From NCBI GenBank assembly GCA_910579335.1, contig CAJTUQ010000001.1, positions 81,490 through 127,699 on the forward strand: a stretch of 46,210 nucleotides of DNA, read 5' to 3'. Made by a program: the position numbers and the translations under genes. Of the stretch, positions 41,842-46,210 are shown one piece after another. How positions within the stretch are numbered: the stretch's first letter is position 1; each line of letters begins with the position of its first letter. A model generated the notes under the pieces. It was not told the DNA's origin. It worked only from the letters and a program-made list of their open reading frames with translations, and did no database searches. This DNA is from an uncultured Dorea sp. GTDB taxonomy: Bacteria; Bacillota; Clostridia; Lachnospirales; Lachnospiraceae.

Positions 41842-41967
41842 AAAATTATGCAGACTGCAAACAAAGTGTTCCTATTTTGTCCCAAGGACAAATACGGAAT
41901 GGATGCAGGCGTAAAAATCGGAAGTAAAGCGGCGGTGTACGACAGATACATAAACAGAAGGGGAAAA

Positions 41968-43161
41968 ATGCAGAAGAATAAGGGAAAAAGGACGGCTATA
42001 GTTTCAAATAAAGTAAAATGCATTATTGGAAGCGCCCTATCCGGCGCCGGAGTTATTATTCTGTGTGTTTCCAGAATTTCCCGTACATTTTCCCAGTGGT
42101 ACAGTACGCATATCTATCCGATGTGGGTAAATACATTTGGAAGATTCCTGGGAGCGATTCCTTTTTCGGTATCGGAACTTCTGCTCTATGCGGCGATGTT
42201 AACGGCAGTTCTGGCATTTGTAAGGGGTGCGGCATCTGCGGTAAAAAAATGCATAACAAAAGAAAAGGCTTTTAAATGGAGCTGTACCTTATATAGCTTT
42301 GCGGGCATGCTGCTCTTTTTGTATGCCGTTAATTGCGGAGTGAATTATAACAGGGTGCCATTTTCGGAAAGTTCCGGGATTTGTCCGGAGCGCTATTCCG
42401 CCGAAGAATTGAAAAGCGTCTGTCTGTGGCTGACAGAAGAGGTTAATAACCGGAGAGCACAAGTGGCAAGAGATGCGGCCGGCGTGATGCGGCTTGGGGC
42501 AGTACATAAAAGGGAGAGCGGTGGCATCGGACGGGGGACGAAGGCTGAGGGGCAGAAAATGGAGGCGGCGTATGCTAAAGCGATGGGGGAAGAGGCGGTT
42601 CTGGCAATGAAGCGTCTTGGAGAATCTTATCCGGAGCTTTCGGGATACTATCCGAATCCAAAGGGGCTTTTCTTCCCGTGGATTTTATCAGTGCAGCAGT
42701 TAACGGGAGTCTATTCGCCGTTTACGATAGAGGCGAACTATAACAGCGCAATTGTGGATTATAATATACCTTTTACAGCCTGCCATGAGCTTTCCCATCT
42801 AAGAGGCTTTATGCAGGAAGAGGAAGCAAATTTTATAGCATTTCTGGCAAGCATCGGCTCAGATAACGTCTATTTTCAATACAGCGGATATCTTATGGGC
42901 TGGAAGTACTGCATGAGTGCACTGTACAAAGCTGATTATGACGCATGGGAAGAAGTAAGGGGAAGGCTGGCTGAAGAAGCCGAGCCGGATTTGGATGCGA
43001 ACCGTGAATTTTGGGACAGATATGATGGAAAAATCGCTGAAGCAGCGAATAAAGTGAACGATACCTACCTAAAGGCGAATAACCAGGCCGAGGGGGTAGA
43101 GAGTTATAATCAGATGGTAGATTTCATTGTCGCCTATAAATCGGGAACACATTCTTTTTAA
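41968..43161 (+). CDS. DUF3810 membrane protein with HExxH-type zinc peptidase motif
   Basis: About 397 residues from ATG 41968, four bases after AAGGGG; the frame stays open upstream to 41788. Three hydrophobic segments lie near the N-terminus (CIIGSALSGAGVIIL, PFSVSELLLYAAMLTAVLAF and TLYSFAGMLLFLYAV), and a long extracytoplasmic region follows. That region carries CHELSHLRGFMQEEEANFIAFLA, a HExxH site with a downstream glutamate as in gluzincin-like peptidases. The enzymatic role is not established; a membrane-anchored zinc peptidase is a reasonable inference. Confidence 0.82.
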   Translation: MQKNKGKRTAIVSNKVKCIIGSALSGAGVIILCVSRISRTFSQWYSTHIYPMWVNTFGRFLGAIPFSVSELLLYAAMLTAVLAFVRGAASAVKKCITKEKAFKWSCTLYSFAGMLLFLYAVNCGVNYNRVPFSESSGICPERYSAEELKSVCLWLTEEVNNRRAQVARDAAGVMRLGAVHKRESGGIGRGTKAEGQKMEAAYAKAMGEEAVLAMKRLGESYPELSGYYPNPKGLFFPWILSVQQLTGVYSPFTIEANYNSAIVDYNIPFTACHELSHLRGFMQEEEANFIAFLASIGSDNVYFQYSGYLMGWKYCMSALYKADYDAWEEVRGRLAEEAEPDLDANREFWDRYDGKIAEAANKVNDTYLKANNQAEGVESYNQMVDFIVAYKSGTHSF

Positions 43162-43179
43162 AGCAGGATGCGTTCCCGA
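43141..43179. terminator. Weak hairpin between DUF3810 and topB stops
   Basis: TCGGGAAC at 43141-43148 pairs with 43172-43179 (8 bp perfect, 23-base loop). The left arm lies in the last codons of the DUF3810 gene and its stop is in the loop. There is no T-run. Confidence 0.35.
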
Positions 43180-43192
43180 AATTTAAGACGTG

Positions 43193-45451
43193 TTATTTGT
43201 CGTCAAGCTTTATGCCTGCTAAAGCCGATGCAAAAATATTATTAACGGATTCTTCCATTTGATTTTTTAAATATCTCTGTACGTCCCTTTTTGTAACTCC
43301 TGCGCCTTCTTTTTCGCGTCTGGCCTTGAAAGCGGACAATTTTTCTTTATATCCGCAGGAGCACACAAAGGTTTCTTCGTTTCCCTTTTTTATAAGCTCC
43401 ATTTTTTTATGGCAGTTCGGACAGCGTGCGTTGCTTGTGCGTGCAATGGTTTCCCTGTATCCGCATTCTCTGTCCTGGCAGACCAGCAGACGGGAGTTCT
43501 TGCCGTTGACAGCAAGCATGCGTTTGCCGCACCGGGGACATTTTGTATTCGTTAGGTTATCGTGGCGGAAGGCTGCGTCTGCAGATTTGATTTCCTCAAT
43601 CAAATGCCGGGTATAGTCTTGGATATCTTCAATAAATTCGGAATTACTACAGGCTCCTTTTGCGATATCTGTAAGTCTCGCTTCCCACTGCGCAGTAAGT
43701 TTTGGTGTTTTCAAATCCTTTGGGACCAGCTCAAGGAGCTGTCTCCCTTTCTGGGTAATCAGGATATCCCTGCCGTTTTTTTCAATGAAAAAGGAATGAA
43801 ACAGCTTTTCAATAATGTCGGCTCTTGTGGCGACAGTTCCGAGACCGCCGGTCTCGGCCAGCGTTTTTTTAGCTTTTGTATCCTGGGGGTCCATATATTT
43901 CGCTGGGTTTTCCATTGCAGAGAGAAGCGTTGCTTCCGTGAACCGCGCCGGAGGCTTTGTTTTGTGGGCATTTACGGTTATTCGGCTGATGGTTAGGATG
44001 ATCCCTTGCTTTAATGCCAAATGAGGCTGCTCAGCCTGACAGAATGAGCTGAAATTGTCTTCAAAATAGTCTGCGTCATCAAAGCGTTCGTTAAAATCTT
44101 CTTCAAAATCTCCGTCCGGACGATATACTGAACCGGAAGCGTCCGCTTCATAGACCGCTTTCCAGCCGGAGGATTTAATAATTTTTCCTTTTGCAGTAAA
44201 CAATTCGCCGCCTGCGTCCGCTTTCAAAAGCGTCTGCTCATATTCGAAAGCAGGATAGAGGACGCTGATAAACCGCCGGATAACGAGGTCGTAGACTTTA
44301 CGTTCGTCATTCGTCATATGCTCTGGCTGTACATATTCTTCCGTAGGAATAATGGCATGGTGGTCGCTGACCTTTTTGTCGTCAACAAATGATTTGCTTG
44401 TTCTTAATGGATGTTTCAAAAGCTCTGGGATAAATTGCTTGTAAGGTCCAATGCAGCAGGCTTTTAATCGTTCCTTTATGGTAGGGACGATATCTGTCCC
44501 GATATAACGGGAATCTGTCCGGGGATAGGTGAGTACCTTGTGGTTTTCGTAAAGCCGTTGCATAATGTTTAAGGTTTGTTTTGCGGAAAATCCAAATCTC
44601 CTGTTGGCGTCTCTCTGAAGCTCTGTCAAATCATAAAGTCCCGGTGAAAAGACTTTTTTGGTTGTTTTTTTGACTTCATTTACAGTCAATGGCAGGTTTT
44701 TTAGAGACGTCTTTAAAGTTTCAACAGCGTCCTTGTGAAAGGAGAAAGGACTTCCGGTCTTCATGTGCTGCCAAGTCCACGTTATGCCGCCGGCACTGCA
44801 GGACAGGCCGTAATAGTCCTTTGGTTTAAAGGAACGAATCTCTTCTTCCCGGCTGGCAATCATTGCAAGCGTCGGTGTCTGCACACGGCCGCAGGAAAGC
44901 TGCGCATTATATTTGCAAGTCAGAGCGCGGGTTGCATTGATGCCTACCAGCCAGTCGGCTTGAGCCCTGCTTTTGGCGGCATAATATAGAGTATCGTACA
45001 TCCGGCCGTCGCGAAGGTGTGAGAAACCGTCGCGAATCGCCTTGTCGGTGACAGAGGAAATCCAGAGTCTTTTTAGCGGTTTGCGGCAGCCGGATTTATC
45101 AAGGATCCATCGGGCAACCAGCTCCCCTTCCCGGCCGGCGTCAGTTGCAATGATTATAGTATCTACGTCTTTTCGAAAAAGCTGCGCTTTTACATTGCGG
45201 TATTGCTTCGCAGTCTGTTTTATTACGACAAGCTCCCATTTTTCTGGAATCATGGGAAGGGCAGATAAACTCCATTCTTTGTAGTTTATGTCGTAACCTT
45301 CCGGGTCTGCAAGAGTGACAAGATGTCCGAGAGCCCATGTTACTATATAATTGTTTCCCTCAATAGCGCCGGAAATGTTTTTTTGGCAGTTTAGGATGCG
45401 TGCGATGTCTCTTGCTACAGAGGGTTTTTCGGCGAGGACTAACGATTTCAT
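43193..45451 (-). CDS. topB: DNA topoisomerase III
   Basis: 752 residues. This type IA topoisomerase relaxes or decatenates DNA by single-strand passage. The Toprim domain shows LVLAEKPSVARDIARIL and IIATDAGREGELVARW with the metal-binding acids; the active-site tyrosine is in LTYPRTDSRYIG near 316. A C-terminal tail carries zinc-ribbon modules (CPRCGKRM, then CQDRECGY; CPNCHKKM, then CSCGYKEKL). The zinc tail and chromosomal setting fit Firmicutes TopB; plasmid and ICE homologues exist, but no conjugation genes are seen here. Two small genes lie upstream on the same strand. Confidence 0.95.
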   Translation of the reverse strand: MKSLVLAEKPSVARDIARILNCQKNISGAIEGNNYIVTWALGHLVTLADPEGYDINYKEWSLSALPMIPEKWELVVIKQTAKQYRNVKAQLFRKDVDTIIIATDAGREGELVARWILDKSGCRKPLKRLWISSVTDKAIRDGFSHLRDGRMYDTLYYAAKSRAQADWLVGINATRALTCKYNAQLSCGRVQTPTLAMIASREEEIRSFKPKDYYGLSCSAGGITWTWQHMKTGSPFSFHKDAVETLKTSLKNLPLTVNEVKKTTKKVFSPGLYDLTELQRDANRRFGFSAKQTLNIMQRLYENHKVLTYPRTDSRYIGTDIVPTIKERLKACCIGPYKQFIPELLKHPLRTSKSFVDDKKVSDHHAIIPTEEYVQPEHMTNDERKVYDLVIRRFISVLYPAFEYEQTLLKADAGGELFTAKGKIIKSSGWKAVYEADASGSVYRPDGDFEEDFNERFDDADYFEDNFSSFCQAEQPHLALKQGIILTISRITVNAHKTKPPARFTEATLLSAMENPAKYMDPQDTKAKKTLAETGGLGTVATRADIIEKLFHSFFIEKNGRDILITQKGRQLLELVPKDLKTPKLTAQWEARLTDIAKGACSNSEFIEDIQDYTRHLIEEIKSADAAFRHDNLTNTKCPRCGKRMLAVNGKNSRLLVCQDRECGYRETIARTSNARCPNCHKKMELIKKGNEETFVCSCGYKEKLSAFKARREKEGAGVTKRDVQRYLKNQMEESVNNIFASALAGIKLDDK

Positions 45452-45493
45452 GTGTAAAACTCCTTTGTGCAGATAATTTTTGTAAAAAGGCGC

Positions 45494-45757
45494 TTAGACC
45501 TTGTTTTGCGAAATAAATGTCTGGGGAAGCCGTTTGGAGATTAAGTCAATAGTTTCCTCAATCTGCCTGGCTTTTGTCTGAAGCTGCCGGCGTTCTGTAT
45601 CTAGGACGTCATTTCCGGAAGCCTGCTTTGCAAGCCGGTCTAAGCGGTAGAGCAGCAGTTCCATCTGTTCCAGCTGCGCATCTATATATTGGATGATTTC
45701 CAATTGTTCTTCAGGAGTGAAGGTTTCTTTGTCTAATATCGTTGTTATGTCAAGCAT
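45494..45757 (-). CDS. Small coiled-coil protein of unknown function
   Basis: 87 residues from ATG 45757, preceded by GGAGGAAAC. The sequence is almost entirely helical and charged (LEQMELLLYRLDRLAKQ and RRQLQTKARQIEETIDLISKRL), predicting an antiparallel coiled coil. It has no cysteine, membrane segment or recognised domain. It lies 42 bases upstream of topB and 17 bases downstream of the edge ORF on the same strand, so the three may be cotranscribed. I do not recognise the family. Confidence 0.6.
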   Translation of the reverse strand: MLDITTILDKETFTPEEQLEIIQYIDAQLEQMELLLYRLDRLAKQASGNDVLDTERRQLQTKARQIEETIDLISKRLPQTFISQNKV

Positions 45758-45774
45758 AGTTTCCTCCGGATAGG

Positions 45775-46210
45775 TCAGATTTTAGGGATGCATTCCTTCT
45801 GCCCGGTAATTTCCGTTACAGTATCGGCAGAGATATCCAGAAGTTCTGCAACTTGCTGCGCATCGCCGAGTTTGGAATATAATTTGCATATCGTATCATT
45901 CAAATTTTGCTGAGTTACCTGCTGAGTTACCTTTTTTGTTAATTCCGCTTCAATAATATCTACATCTAAAACAAGTCCGTCTTCCATCATGTCATTGAAT
46001 CCTCCTTCAATAAACTCTTCATAATGAGAGTAGATATGATTATATAGTTTCCGGATCAGGCTTCGGAGTCTGTTGGCGTCGGATATTGTAATATTTCCGG
46101 AATCCTGATTTTCTTGAATCAGATTAATTATATCATCTAGAATCAGTGTTCGCAAGGCTTCCATGTTTTCATTTGAGTTTCCCCATTTTTTATACTCACC
46201 ATAAGTGGAG
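45775..46210 (-). CDS. Hypothetical protein, C-terminal part (open to window edge)
   Basis: An ATG at 46164 gives 129 residues, but the frame remains open to the end of the window and adds STYGEYKKWGNSNEN before it, so the true start may lie outside. The protein is helical and acidic: DANRLRSLIRKLYNHIYSHYEEF, then an acidic FNDMMEDGLVL. It holds a short KKVTQQVTQQ duplication and ends in a helix-turn-helix-like AQQVAELLDISADTVTEI. That last part resembles the DNA-recognition tail seen in some Rpn-type or phage-like proteins, but I cannot assign a family. Confidence 0.55.
   Translation of the reverse strand, partial: STYGEYKKWGNSNENMEALRTLILDDIINLIQENQDSGNITISDANRLRSLIRKLYNHIYSHYEEFIEGGFNDMMEDGLVLDVDIIEAELTKKVTQQVTQQNLNDTICKLYSKLGDAQQVAELLDISADTVTEITGQKECIPKI

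Noticed and set aside
43193..45451. topB as a marker of an integrative conjugative element
   Set aside because: No relaxase, integrase, type IV secretion or attachment-site features are seen, and the gene fits the chromosomal form.
46165..46210. KKWGNS motif as an AbrB/MazE antitoxin start
   Set aside because: The residues after the motif do not continue as an AbrB fold, and no toxin gene is adjacent.

Overview
The window looks like chromosomal DNA of a Clostridia member, most probably Lachnospiraceae. The pointers are the paired glgC/glgD glycogen genes, spoVG, a DnaD plus DnaI-type primosome pair, a 395-residue PRPP synthetase, a VanR/VanS-like two-component system, a DUF362 protein, moderate GC and strong AGGAGG ribosome binding sites. 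This assignment rests on protein character only. I see no tRNA, rRNA, CRISPR array, insertion sequence or prophage.

Layout. 1-3016 (+): end of a citrate synthase gene, an alpha/beta hydrolase and asnS. 3071-7507 (+): response regulator, histidine kinase, SbcD-like nuclease and SbcC/YhaN-like ATPase, tightly packed; the kinase overlaps the nuclease gene by 113 nt. 7619-8992 (-): a secreted CapA-like protein with a repetitive acidic/proline linker. 8993-9390: a regulatory region with a 28-bp palindrome, a terminator-like hairpin and a MerR-type promoter. 9391-11561: an MFS transporter (+) convergent with a MerR/GyrI-like regulator (-). 11647-16873 (+): a five-gene catabolic operon (dhaL-like, dhaK-like, class II aldolase, iron alcohol dehydrogenase, BCCT transporter). 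16870-21605 (-): prs, dnaI-like, dnaD-like and murC, with a cluster of DnaA boxes between murC and dnaD. 21867-24557 (+): glgC, glgD, spoVG. 24623-25339 (-): an RluA-type pseudouridine synthase. 25448-30213 (+): a CaxA/YrbG-type exchanger, rpiB, a siroheme sulfite/nitrite reductase, a frameshifted secreted SGNH-like gene and an amidase with a SPOR domain. 30330-32525 (-): a GH36 alpha-galactosidase. 32751-37729 (+): nth, a small Nif11-like protein, recQ (apparently with an ATA start), a CDF transporter and a DUF362 protein. 37746-41751 (-): an SDR, aroB, aroF and an alpha/beta hydrolase. 41968-43161 (+): a DUF3810 protein. 43193-46210 (-): topB, a small coiled-coil protein and an unfinished ORF at the edge.

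How genes work together. The best candidate for an undescribed system is the 11.6-16.9 kb operon. It combines a divergent two-subunit dihydroxyacetone-type kinase without DhaM, a DHAP-type aldolase, an alcohol dehydrogenase and a betaine/choline/carnitine-type transporter. This suggests uptake of a zwitterionic or quaternary-ammonium compound whose carbon part is processed through a phosphorylated ketose and DHAP; the substrate cannot be read from sequence. Other notable points are the ATA start of recQ, two overlapping stop codons placed in the loop of a perfect 18-bp hairpin, DnaA boxes in front of the primosome operon, and a MerR-type 19-bp-spacer promoter linked to the MFS/MerR pair.
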